Assembly: GCA_036824465.1 (NCBI GenBank)
Contig: DAITAC010000080.1
Span: 1-18,801 of the forward strand
Origin: JAKOQB01 sp036824465
GTDB taxonomy: Bacteria > Pseudomonadota > Gammaproteobacteria > Burkholderiales > Burkholderiaceae_F
Length of the DNA: 18,801 bases
Direction: 5' to 3'
The position numbers and the translations under genes were made by a program. Positions 6,412 through 14,600 of this stretch are shown one piece after another (positions within the stretch are counted from its first letter, which is position 1; each line of letters opens with the position of its first letter). The notes beneath the pieces were generated by a model. That model was not told where the DNA came from. It saw only the letters and a program-made list of their open reading frames with translations, and searched no databases.

Positions 6412-7397
6412 CGCGGCCTCTGCGATGCATCGAGAATGCGCTCGGCCGCCGCGATCACGTCGATTGCCGCGGGTGCGCGGTCCACGCCGCCGAGGCTCGC
6501 GCATGGCGCATCGCCCGTGACACCGACCAACGCTGGGTCGTAGTCGCAGTAGATGCCGATCGTCGGCGCGCCCACGGCCGCGGCCAGATGCGTGAGCCCG
6601 GTGTCGAGACCGATCACGACGCGGGCACCTGCAAGCACGGCGGCCAATTGATCCAGCGTCGCGCGCGGCGCGACCCACGCGCGATGCATGCCGCTTACGC
6701 GCGCACGCGTTGCGCCTTCCTCCGCCTCACTGCCCCAGAACAGCACACTGTTCAGTCCGCGTTCAGCAAGCGCGGACTCCACTGCACGCCAGCGTTCGGC
6801 CGGCCACAGCTTGGTTGCGCGGCTGGCGTTGGTCAGCAGCACCGCGTAGGCGCGCCGCGCGAGCTCTGCTAGTTCCGGCATGGCCGGCGGCACAACCTGC
6901 AATGCAAAGCGCGGCGCGTCGTGCGCCGGATATGCCAGCGCCGCGCTACCAAGCGCGCGGTTGCGCGCGATCGCATGCTGGCCACGCTCGACCGCCACCG
7001 AATGCGCATAAGAAAGCGCCGCCAGTGGCTCGCGTGTAGTGACGCGGTCGAAACCCCAGACCGGACCGTGCGCGGTCGCGGCGATCAATGCACTCTTGAC
7101 CAGGCCCTGGCAGTCGATCACCGCGTCGTAGCTGCGCGCGCGCAATTCCCGGCGGAAGGCGGCAATCTCGGTCCAGGTCGCGCGCTTCAGGAGCGACTTG
7201 CGCCAACGCCGCAGCGCGATCGTGATCACGCGGTCGATCGCGCGATGCAGTCGCGGAATCGCGGCGAACCCCTCTTCCACCACCCAGTCGATCACCGCAT
7301 CGGGTCGCGCGCGCGCAATGTCGGACACCAGCGGCAACGCGTGCACCACGTCGCCCATCGACGAGGTCTTGACGATCAGGATGCGCACGCCGCTCAT
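6408..7397 (-). CDS. waaC: Lipopolysaccharide heptosyltransferase I WaaC
   Basis: GT9 enzyme that adds the first L-glycero-D-manno-heptose to Kdo-lipid A from ADP-heptose in the cytoplasm. It has 329 residues. The N-terminus MSGVRILIVKTSSMGDVVHALP is the WaaC signature, with the Asp of SMGD (residue 16) matching the catalytic Asp13 region. DCQGLVKSAL, ATKLWPAERW and GLDTGLTHLAAAVGAPTIGIY complete the donor-binding half. The frame is open far upstream, but that part shows no homology-like sequence and runs into the inverted repeat element, so ATG 7397 is the start. The last codon overlaps waaA (ATGA). The waaA-waaC pair builds the inner core. No waaF or rfaD is in the window. Confidence 0.94.
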   Translation of the reverse strand: MSGVRILIVKTSSMGDVVHALPLVSDIARARPDAVIDWVVEEGFAAIPRLHRAIDRVITIALRRWRKSLLKRATWTEIAAFRRELRARSYDAVIDCQGLVKSALIAATAHGPVWGFDRVTTREPLAALSYAHSVAVERGQHAIARNRALGSAALAYPAHDAPRFALQVVPPAMPELAELARRAYAVLLTNASRATKLWPAERWRAVESALAERGLNSVLFWGSEAEEGATRARVSGMHRAWVAPRATLDQLAAVLAGARVVIGLDTGLTHLAAAVGAPTIGIYCDYDPALVGVTGDAPCASLGGVDRAPAAIDVIAAAERILDASQRPR

Positions 7398-7406
7398 GGC
7401 GCGGCG

Positions 7407-7412
7407 ATTGTA
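7407..7412 (-). promoter_or_regulatory. TACAAT -10 element upstream of waaC
   Basis: On the minus strand TACAAT lies nine bases before the waaC ATG. Transcription would start about three bases before the start codon, giving a nearly leaderless mRNA. No convincing -35 is seen (ACAGGG at 17 bases), so this is tentative. Confidence 0.35.
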
Positions 7413-7438
7413 GGGGCCGCGTTGGGAACCCCTGTTTG

Positions 7439-7614
7439 CACCACAGAGACACGGAGAACACGGAGGAGTAACTCGAATTCCTGCTCCATGTTCTTCCTTG
7501 TCTGTGTGTCGAACACGCATCCTGCGCCGCGCAGCCGCGTGCGTCGACACGAAGGGCCCGGAGAGCCCCGAGGAGATCCGATTTCTTCCAGATGTTCTCT
7601 GTGGCTCTGTGGTG
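7439..7614. repeat. Imperfect long inverted repeat element (CACCACAGAG...CTCTGTGGTG)
   Basis: The left arm 7439-7460 starts CACCACAGAGACACGG and the right arm 7593-7614 ends GTGGCTCTGTGGTG. The arms are complementary at 20 of 22 positions and enclose about 130 bases. The element fills most of the 241-base space between waaC and the phosphomannomutase gene. CCACAGAG-type sequences of this kind recur between genes in many environmental bacteria. No transposase or coherent reading frame lies inside. It could be a non-autonomous mobile element, a large RNA hairpin, or a relic; the sequence alone does not decide. Confidence 0.7.
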
Positions 7615-7638
7615 AGAGAAGTCTTCTTTTGCCGTGCG

Positions 7639-9015
7639 TCAGAACGGCAACTCGGCGTCCGGTTTGACCGCCAGCAGCGCGCGGCGGAAATCGGACTGAA
7701 TGCGCCGTAGCGCCGCGTCCGTGTCGGCCTCGAATCGCAGCACCACCACCGGCGTCGTGTTCGACGGCCGCGCCAGGCCGAAGCCATCGTCGTACTCGAC
7801 GCGCACGCCGTCGATGGTGATCACTTCGCGCGCCGATTGGAACTTCGCCTGCGACTTCAGTTTGTCCATCAATGTGAAGTTCTCGCCCTCGGCGGTTTTC
7901 AGATGCAGTTCGGGCGTGCTGATGGCGTCCGGCAGCGCGTTGAGCACCGCCGACGGATCCGCCTCGCGCGACAGCAGTTCGAGCAGCCGCGCCCCGGCAT
8001 ACATCCCATCGTCGAAGCCGTACCAGCGATCGTTGAAGAAGATGTGCCCGCTCATCTCACCGGCGAGCGGCGCTCCGGTCTCCTTCAGTTTTGCCTTGAT
8101 CAGCGAATGCCCGGTGCGCCACATCGTCGGTTTGCCGCCGGCAGCAGTGATCTGCCGCGCCAGATGGCGCGAGCATTTGACGTCGAAAATGATTTCCCCG
8201 CCGGGCCGCTGCGCGAGCACACCGCGCGCGAACAGCATCATCTGGCGGTCGGGATAGATGATCTTCCCGTCCTTGGTCACCACGCCCAGGCGATCGCCGT
8301 CGCCATCGAAGGCAAGCCCCAGTCCCGCATCGGTGTCGCGCAGGCAGCGGATCAGGTCCTGCAGGTTCTCCGGATGCGCGGGATCGGGATGGTGGTTGGG
8401 AAATGTGCCGTCAACCTCGCAGAACAGTTCGATCACCTCGCAACCGAGCGCTCGGTACAGACGCGGTGCAAATGCGCCCGCCACACCATTGCCGCAGTCA
8501 ACCGCGATCTTCAGCGGCCGCGCCAGCCTGATATCACTCGCAATGCGCGCGAGATAGGCATCGACGACGTCGGCCTGCCGCAATGCGCCGGCCCGCGAGG
8601 CGCGAACCAGATCGCCTGACTCGATGCGCGCGCGCAGCCGCTGGATCGCATCGCCATGCAGCGTGGTGCCCGCGAGCACCATCTTCAGCCCGTTGTAGTC
8701 CGGCGGATTGTGACTGCCGGTGATCTCCACGCCGGAGGTCGTGCCCAGGTGAAACGTTGAGAAATACAGCATCGGCGTGGCCACCATGCCGATGTCGACG
8801 ACATTGGTGCCGCTGGCGCGGATGCCATCGATCAGCGCATCGCGCAGCTTCGGTCCCGACAATCGCCCATCGCGGCCAACGGCGATTTCTCGCACACCCT
8901 GAACGATCGCCTCCGAACCGAGCGCCTGCCCGATCGCGCGCGCCGCCTCGACCGTCAACGTGCGGTCAACAATGCCGCGAATATCGTAAGCCTTGAATAT
9001 GCCGGGATCGATCAT
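7639..9015 (-). CDS. Phosphomannomutase/phosphoglucomutase (AlgC/ManB type)
   Basis: Cytoplasmic alpha-D-phosphohexomutase interconverting hexose 6- and 1-phosphates, supplying glucose-1-P and/or mannose-1-P for LPS and polysaccharide synthesis. Its 458 residues are close to Pseudomonas AlgC. All four active-site elements are present. These are the phosphoserine loop TGSHNPPDYNG (Ser101), the Mg loop DGDGDR (237-242), the sugar-specificity loop GEMSGH (319-324) and the phosphate-binding RPSNTTP (416-422). The GEMSGH form is typical of dual PMM/PGM enzymes, so both substrates are likely. Start ATG 9015 gives the usual FKAYDIRG N-terminus. It is divergent from pgi-galU across a 71-base spacer, so the three genes form a sugar-nucleotide supply locus. 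The symbol is left empty because algC, manB and pgm names are used interchangeably. Confidence 0.92.
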   Translation of the reverse strand: MIDPGIFKAYDIRGIVDRTLTVEAARAIGQALGSEAIVQGVREIAVGRDGRLSGPKLRDALIDGIRASGTNVVDIGMVATPMLYFSTFHLGTTSGVEITGSHNPPDYNGLKMVLAGTTLHGDAIQRLRARIESGDLVRASRAGALRQADVVDAYLARIASDIRLARPLKIAVDCGNGVAGAFAPRLYRALGCEVIELFCEVDGTFPNHHPDPAHPENLQDLIRCLRDTDAGLGLAFDGDGDRLGVVTKDGKIIYPDRQMMLFARGVLAQRPGGEIIFDVKCSRHLARQITAAGGKPTMWRTGHSLIKAKLKETGAPLAGEMSGHIFFNDRWYGFDDGMYAGARLLELLSREADPSAVLNALPDAISTPELHLKTAEGENFTLMDKLKSQAKFQSAREVITIDGVRVEYDDGFGLARPSNTTPVVVLRFEADTDAALRRIQSDFRRALLAVKPDAELPF

Positions 9016-9057
9016 GAACAGGCCCGTCGTCTGAGGGCGAGAATCGTTACGCGCCCG

Positions 9058-9063
9058 TACAAT
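9058..9063 (+). promoter_or_regulatory. TACAAT -10 element upstream of pgi
   Basis: TACAAT lies 23 bases before the pgi ATG in the 71-base divergent spacer, placing the transcript start near 9070, just before the AAGGG Shine-Dalgarno (9075-9079). The -35 region is weak. It is the same hexamer as in front of waaC. Confidence 0.35.
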
Positions 9064-9086
9064 TCAGTCTACACAAGGGCTCACGC

Positions 9087-10580
9087 ATGAATCCCTCGCA
9101 ATCGCCTCGCTGGCGCGACCTGCAACAGCAGGAGTCCAGACTCGCAACGCAGCCACTTTCCGCATTGTTCGAAGCCGATCCGCAGCGTGCCCGGCGCTGG
9201 ATCCGCGAGGCCGCCGGCGTGCGTGCCGACCTCTCCCGGCATCTGATCGACGACGCCGCACTGGCACAGTTGCTGGCGCTGGCGCGCGAAATGAAGCTGG
9301 AAGACTGGCGCACCCGATTGCTGGCGGGCGAGCCCATCAACAACACGGAAGCGCGACCGGCGTGGCACACGGCGCTGCGCACCGCGCCGCGCGACAAGAC
9401 ACAGGCGGCGTCTCTGGCGGCGGAGCGGGAGAGGTTTCTTGCGTTGGCCGAGCAGTTGCGCGCCGGGCAGGTGAAAAGCGCGACCGGACGCGCCATCGAC
9501 AGCGTGATCTGCTTTGGCATCGGCGGCTCCGATCTCGGTCCGCGCCTGGTGACCGAAGCCCTGGGCCCGCAAAGCGGACCGCGACTGCGGTTTGCTTCCA
9601 ATATCGATCCGGTCGATCTCGATTCGGCACTTGCCGGCGCGCAACCGGAAACGACGCTGCTGGTGGCGATCTCCAAGAGCTTCACCACGTTGGAAACGCT
9701 GGAGAACGTGCGCGCGGCGCTCGACTGGATCAAACGCACGCCCGGCATCGACCCGGCGCGGCAGTTGATGGCGATCACCAGCCAGCCCAAACGCGCGATC
9801 GAATTCGGCGTGCCGGCAGACCATGTCCTGACCTTTCCTGACTGGGTCGGCGGCCGTTACTCGGTGTGGTCGGCGTGCGGTTTTCCGGTTGCGCTGGCGC
9901 ACGGTCGCGCGAAGTTCGAGGCGTTTCTCGCCGGCGCCGCCGAAATGGATGCGCACTTCGCAACTGCGCCGCTGGAAGACAACCTGCCCGTGCTGCTCGG
10001 ACTGCTCGGCCTTTGGTACGTCAATTTCTGGGGCATCCGCACGCGCGCGGTGATGCCGTACGCGCAGCGGCTGCGTTATCTGCCGGGCTACCTGCAGCAA
10101 CTGGAAATGGAAAGCAACGGCAAGGGTGTCGATCGCGACGCGCAGACGCTTGCGTATGACACGTCACCGGTCGTGTGGGGTGAAGTCGGCACCACCGCGC
10201 AGCACAGCGTGTTCCAGTTCCTGCATCAGGGCACGCATTTTTCGCCGGTCGATTTCGTCACCAGCGCAAGCTTCGCGGACTCGCCATCGCGGCGCGAGCG
10301 GCTGCTGTACATGAACGCGCAGGCGCAGGCCGATGCGCTGGCGTTTGGCGACCGCGTGCTCGGCGGGGCTCAGGCGAAGCCCGCCTATGCCGCGACGCGC
10401 GGAGGACGGCCGAGTTCCTTCATCACGGTCCCGCAGCTCGATGCGCGTTCGCTTGGCGCACTGCTCGCGCTGTACGAACACCGCACCTTCGTGCAGAGCG
10501 TGGTGTGGAACATCAACGCGTTCGACCAGTTCGGGGTCGAAATCGGCAAACAACTACTGACCCAGCGTCTCGCCCAATGA
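9087..10580 (+). CDS. pgi: Glucose-6-phosphate isomerase
   Basis: Interconverts glucose-6-P and fructose-6-P in glycolysis/gluconeogenesis, and here probably feeds sugar-nucleotide synthesis. It has 497 residues, shorter than the ~549 of E. coli but normal for the compact bacterial type. The SIS-fold phosphate loops are GIGGSDLGP (144-152) and SKSFTT (196-201). PGI signature 1 is VGGRYSVWSACGFP (from 254). The catalytic Glu is in MESNGK (342), the ring-opening His in GTTAQHS (373), and the C-terminal Lys in GVEIGK (488). ATG 9087 has AAGGG seven bases upstream. The stop overlaps the galU start by four bases (ATGA), so the two are translationally coupled. No missing residue was noticed. Confidence 0.96.
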   Translation: MNPSQSPRWRDLQQQESRLATQPLSALFEADPQRARRWIREAAGVRADLSRHLIDDAALAQLLALAREMKLEDWRTRLLAGEPINNTEARPAWHTALRTAPRDKTQAASLAAERERFLALAEQLRAGQVKSATGRAIDSVICFGIGGSDLGPRLVTEALGPQSGPRLRFASNIDPVDLDSALAGAQPETTLLVAISKSFTTLETLENVRAALDWIKRTPGIDPARQLMAITSQPKRAIEFGVPADHVLTFPDWVGGRYSVWSACGFPVALAHGRAKFEAFLAGAAEMDAHFATAPLEDNLPVLLGLLGLWYVNFWGIRTRAVMPYAQRLRYLPGYLQQLEMESNGKGVDRDAQTLAYDTSPVVWGEVGTTAQHSVFQFLHQGTHFSPVDFVTSASFADSPSRRERLLYMNAQAQADALAFGDRVLGGAQAKPAYAATRGGRPSSFITVPQLDARSLGALLALYEHRTFVQSVVWNINAFDQFGVEIGKQLLTQRLAQ

Positions 10581-11437
10581 GCCAGAAGGTTCGCAAGGCC
10601 GTCTTCCCCGCCGCCGGTTTCGGCACGCGTTTCCTGCCCGCCACCAAGGCGATGCCGAAGGAGATGATGCCGGTGGTCGACAAACCGCTGATCCAGTACG
10701 CGGTCGAGGAGGCCGCCGCGGCCGGTATCGAACAGATGATCATCATCACCGGACGCAACAAGCGCGCGATCGAGGATCACTTCGATCGCATTCCGGAACT
10801 CGAGCAGGAACTGCTCGCCAAGGGCAAACACGATCTGTACAAAGCACTGCACTCGGCCACGCCAACCGGAGTCAACTTCATCTTCATACGCCAGTCGGAG
10901 CAACTGGGCCTCGGCCATGCGGTGCTGTGCGCGCAGCCGGTGGTCGGCGATGAACCCTTCGCGGTGATTCTTGCAGATGATCTGATCGATGCTTCGCCAG
11001 GGGTCACGCGGCAGCTCGTCGAAGCGTACGAAAAGCACAATGCGTCCGTGCTCGCCGTGCAGGACGTGCCGCGTGCAGAAACGAACCGCTACGGCATCGT
11101 GACCTCGACGCCGCTCGAAGATGGAATCGAGCGCGTCACCGGCATGATCGAAAAACCCGACCCAGCGACCGCGCCATCAACGCTGGCGGTGGTCGGTCGC
11201 TACGTGCTGCGGCCCGAGATCTTCGACGAACTGGCTACCACACCGCGCGGCAGCGGTGGCGAGATCCAACTGACCGACGCGATCGCGCGGCGCATCATCT
11301 ACGGCGAGGTGCTCGCTGCGCGTTTTAAGGGCACACGGTTCGACTGCGGGAACAAGGAGGGTTTCCTGGCGGCGAACGTGGCGTTTGCGCGCAAGCAGGG
11401 GATTCTTCCGTCGCGCCGGTCGACGGATGAAGTCTGA
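10577..11437 (+). CDS. galU: UTP--glucose-1-phosphate uridylyltransferase GalU
   Basis: Makes UDP-glucose from UTP and glucose-1-P in the cytoplasm, the donor for glycosyltransferases of LPS core and surface glycans. It has 286 residues, typical of GalU. The nucleotide-binding signature PAAGFGTRFLPATKAMPKEM is at residues 11-30. The VDKPLIQYAVEEA, ILADDLID (metal/uridyl site), GMIEKP and GGEIQLTDAI motifs all follow in the expected order. ATG 10577 lies within the ATGA overlap with pgi and gives the correct N-terminus; codons upstream in this frame belong to pgi. With pgi and the divergent phosphohexomutase it completes a fructose-6-P to UDP-glucose path. It converges on the large glycosyltransferase gene across 252 bases. 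Confidence 0.96.
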   Translation: MSQKVRKAVFPAAGFGTRFLPATKAMPKEMMPVVDKPLIQYAVEEAAAAGIEQMIIITGRNKRAIEDHFDRIPELEQELLAKGKHDLYKALHSATPTGVNFIFIRQSEQLGLGHAVLCAQPVVGDEPFAVILADDLIDASPGVTRQLVEAYEKHNASVLAVQDVPRAETNRYGIVTSTPLEDGIERVTGMIEKPDPATAPSTLAVVGRYVLRPEIFDELATTPRGSGGEIQLTDAIARRIIYGEVLAARFKGTRFDCGNKEGFLAANVAFARKQGILPSRRSTDEV

Positions 11438-11689
11438 TGGCCTCCACGCTGCGCACGTTGGCGATCCGAACAAGGTACGGTCAGCCGCGGGCGGCACCAG
11501 CTCACGCCGGTCCGCGCGCCCTCAAATTCTCAGGTCCGAGCGACGGCGATAGCCAGGGCGAGCGACATGTGCCCACCGCCGGCGTCACGCTGTGCTCCAT
11601 GTGACAGCCACCACCTGGATTTGAGCGGCGCCGCGCGGCTCCGGCGTGTCATCGACGAACGGCAGATCGCGCAAAATGACGAGCATGCG
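11438..11689. other. Convergent intergenic region without recognisable gene
   Basis: This 252-base stretch separates galU from the large glycosyltransferase. I see no convincing gene. An imperfect GC-rich hairpin (GAGCGGCG.../...GCGGCTC, 11623-11641, 8-bp stem with one mismatch) could be a terminator but has no T-run. A 33-codon minus-strand frame (11585-11686) begins four bases after the transferase stop but has no ribosome site or known motif. Confidence 0.5.
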
Positions 11690-14600
11690 CTACTTCTCAA
11701 GACCTGTCCCCGACCCCGAGGCGTCGGCGAGCGCGAACAGCTCCCTCAGCGCCCGCTTCGCGACGGCACGCGAGAAGTGGCAACGGACGTTCTCGACACC
11801 CCCCGCCGAAAGGCGCTGCCAGAGCACCTCATCACGGTAAACGCGTTCAATCGCGATCGCGAACTCCTCGGGATCGTCGGCGACCATCACGTCCTCGCTC
11901 GGCACGAGTTGCATTCCTTCGATTGCCGGCGCCGTCGCGACCACCGGCAGTCCAAAGCTCATCGCGTGGTTGACCTTGCCCTTGACACCTGCGCCGTAAC
12001 GCAGCGGTGCGATCGACAGCCGGCAATCCGTGAAGAACGGCGCGACGTCGGGCACGTATCCCGTGACGACGAAGTCCGGCGCGGCGAGCGCACGGATCGT
12101 CGCTGGAACCTTGCTGCCGACGATGTACGTCGTTACGCCGGGCAGACATTGCCGGACGCGCGGCAGCACTTCGCGGGCGTACCAGAGCACGGCATCGGTA
12201 TTGGGTGGGTGCTGAAATCCACCGATGAACACGAGTCCCTCTCGCGCGGCAAACGGCTTTCCGCCGCCAGTTGGCTCGTGGATGTTGGACAACAGCAGGA
12301 TCTTTGCGTCCGGAACGATCCCCTGGAGGACCTCGCGCTCGATGGGCGAGACGACGATTGTCACGTCGGCGCGCCGCACGACCGCGAGTTCCTCATCCCG
12401 GCTCGCGCGCGCTGCGGCCTTCGATGCTGAGCCCCCCTCGAGTCCGGCAAGGCGCTCAGCGCGCAGGAAATGCAGGTCGACGGTGTCGAACGCAACTGTT
12501 GCCTGAGGGGCAAACCGGCGTATCGCGTCCAGATGTTTCACCGCGATGTAATGGCGCGCGATGATTACCAGTTTGAACTCGCGTCCGCGCCGATCTAACA
12601 GTTCGGCAATCGATGTCACATAAGGCGCGAAGAGCACCTCCACGCCGCGCGCCTGTAGCTCTGCCACATACGGCTGCCGATGCTCGAGGTTGTCGGCAAC
12701 AAACGTCACCTTCGAACCCATCTCGACGGCAAGCTCGAGCATCGCCTGCGTGCGCACCGAGCCGGAATCCTGATCGGGCGTCAGCATGCATGCTTCTATA
12801 ACGAGCACACGCCGCACCGCCGAGCGGTCGCGCTCGAGTTCCGGGTGCACACCGTTGCCGCGGTGGGAGGCCAGCGCCGCCGCCCACTTCTCGTGGAAAG
12901 CGTGACGGTTCACTTCCTGGTGACGCTTGACGCCCGAAGCCAGATCGGTGCCGGCGGTCTGACCCTCGAAGTGAACGACTTTCGAAGCCGGTTGGTAGTA
13001 AACCTTGCGTCCCGCGGCACGCACTGCGAAGGCGAGGTCGGTGTCCTCGTAGTAGGCAGGCGCGTAGCGCTTGTCGAATCCGCCGAGCGCGCGGAACAAG
13101 GCCGCCGGAATTGCAAGGCAGGCCCCGGAGCAGTAGTCTGCCTCGCGCAGGTAGTTGTACTCGGGCCGCTCGGGGTCATCGTTGCGGCCGACGTTCCAGG
13201 CGGAGCCGTCGCGCCACACGATACCGCCGGCTTCCTGGAGCCGACCGTCTGGGTAGACGAGCTTGGCGCCGACGAGGCCGGCGTCCACGCGGCGCTCGAA
13301 AACGGCGAGCAGTGCAGCGAGCCAGCCTTTCGTCACGACCGTATCGTTATTCAGGAACACGAGAAACTCGCCGCGCGCAAGCTCGGCGCCCCGGTTGCAG
13401 CTGCCGATGAACCCAAGGTTCTCGGGGTTCCGTTCAAAACGGACGCCGCTGATTGCAGCGAGCGCCTCGGCGGCAGGCGCCGGCGAGGCGTCGTCGACGA
13501 CGATGACTTCGCAGTCGTTCATCGGCGTCTCGGCGAGCAAACTCGACAGGCAGGTGAACGTCAGCTGCGGCTTCCCATACATTGGCACGACGATCGACAC
13601 GCGCGGTGAATCGGCGACCGGAAACGCGAGTGGGACGATCGCAGCCGCCAGCTCGTACGCCGCCGGCTGTGGCGGCCGAAAGCGCGCCCCGCCCTTGAGC
13701 TTCTCCGCAACGCGGGCGGCAAGCGCGCGCGGGCCTTCATCGCGCAACAGCGTCATCGCGAGCACTGCTCGTCGTCGCACATGGCGAAGGCTGAGCAGCC
13801 CGGCACGGATGCGCGCGACAGCCACCCTCGCGTAGCGGCCCACGCGCCGCAGCGGCGCCGTGACCCGCCAGCTGTTGGAGTTTTCGATATCTAGCACGCG
13901 CGCACGTGCGTCAGCGGCCTCGCGCTCTGCCTGTGCGCCGGCAGCCTCGAGGGCACCGATGCGTCGCTCGAGCTCCGACGCACGCGACTCCGCCTCGCCA
14001 GCCTCTCGCTCCACCTGCGCAAGCGCAACTTTGACGACGTCCATCCGCCACTCAAGCTCCGCGGCGCGCGAACGCGCCTCCTCGGCCTCACGCTTCGCCT
14101 GCGCAAGCGCCTCCTCCGCTTCGCGCTGCGCCTGCGCAAGCGCCTCCTGGGCCTCGCGCTTCGCCTGGGCAGCGGAGTCCCTGAGCGCTTCGACGCGCTC
14201 TTCGAACGCCGTTACGTGCGAACCGTCCGCTCCGGAGGCGCCTTCCGCCGCCGCGAGCGCAGCCTTCAACGCGTCGAGATCGGTGTCCGCCTGCGCCGAC
14301 CGGCGCAAGAGCGCGGCACGGGCCTCGGCGCGGCCACAGAGCGCGCCCGCGAACGCCAGCTCGGCAAGCGATAGTTCAGGCCCGCGCGCGGCCGTCGGCG
14401 GCTCGCAATGTCTGGGCAACAACTCGGGCCATCCTGCTTCCACTGCGGGAGCGGCATTCAGCAGCGGCGCGAGGTAGCGCTCTACATAGCCGCCAGGCGC
14501 CGCTCCGACCGCAACCGTAGCGCGCTCAGGTGATGGCGATGCCGCCGCAAGGAGTGCTTCGTTCCACGCCGCAGCGGTCGCATTCCAAGGCAACAGGCGG

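Noticed and set aside
5032..6543. 503-codon plus-strand reading frame opposite waaA
   Set aside because: It is antisense to a complete waaA with all motifs, is rich in Arg/His/Gln as expected of a high-GC shadow frame, and begins in the tandem repeat.
7439..7614. Insertion sequence
   Set aside because: Inverted arms are present but there is no transposase frame and no clear target duplication; listed only as an inverted-repeat element.
9081..10100. 339-codon minus-strand reading frame opposite pgi
   Set aside because: Antisense to an intact pgi with catalytic residues; Arg/Gln/His-rich composition and no recognised motif.
11585..11686. 33-codon minus-strand frame just after the large glycosyltransferase stop
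   Set aside because: Begins four bases after the stop but has no Shine-Dalgarno, no motif and is too short to distinguish from chance.
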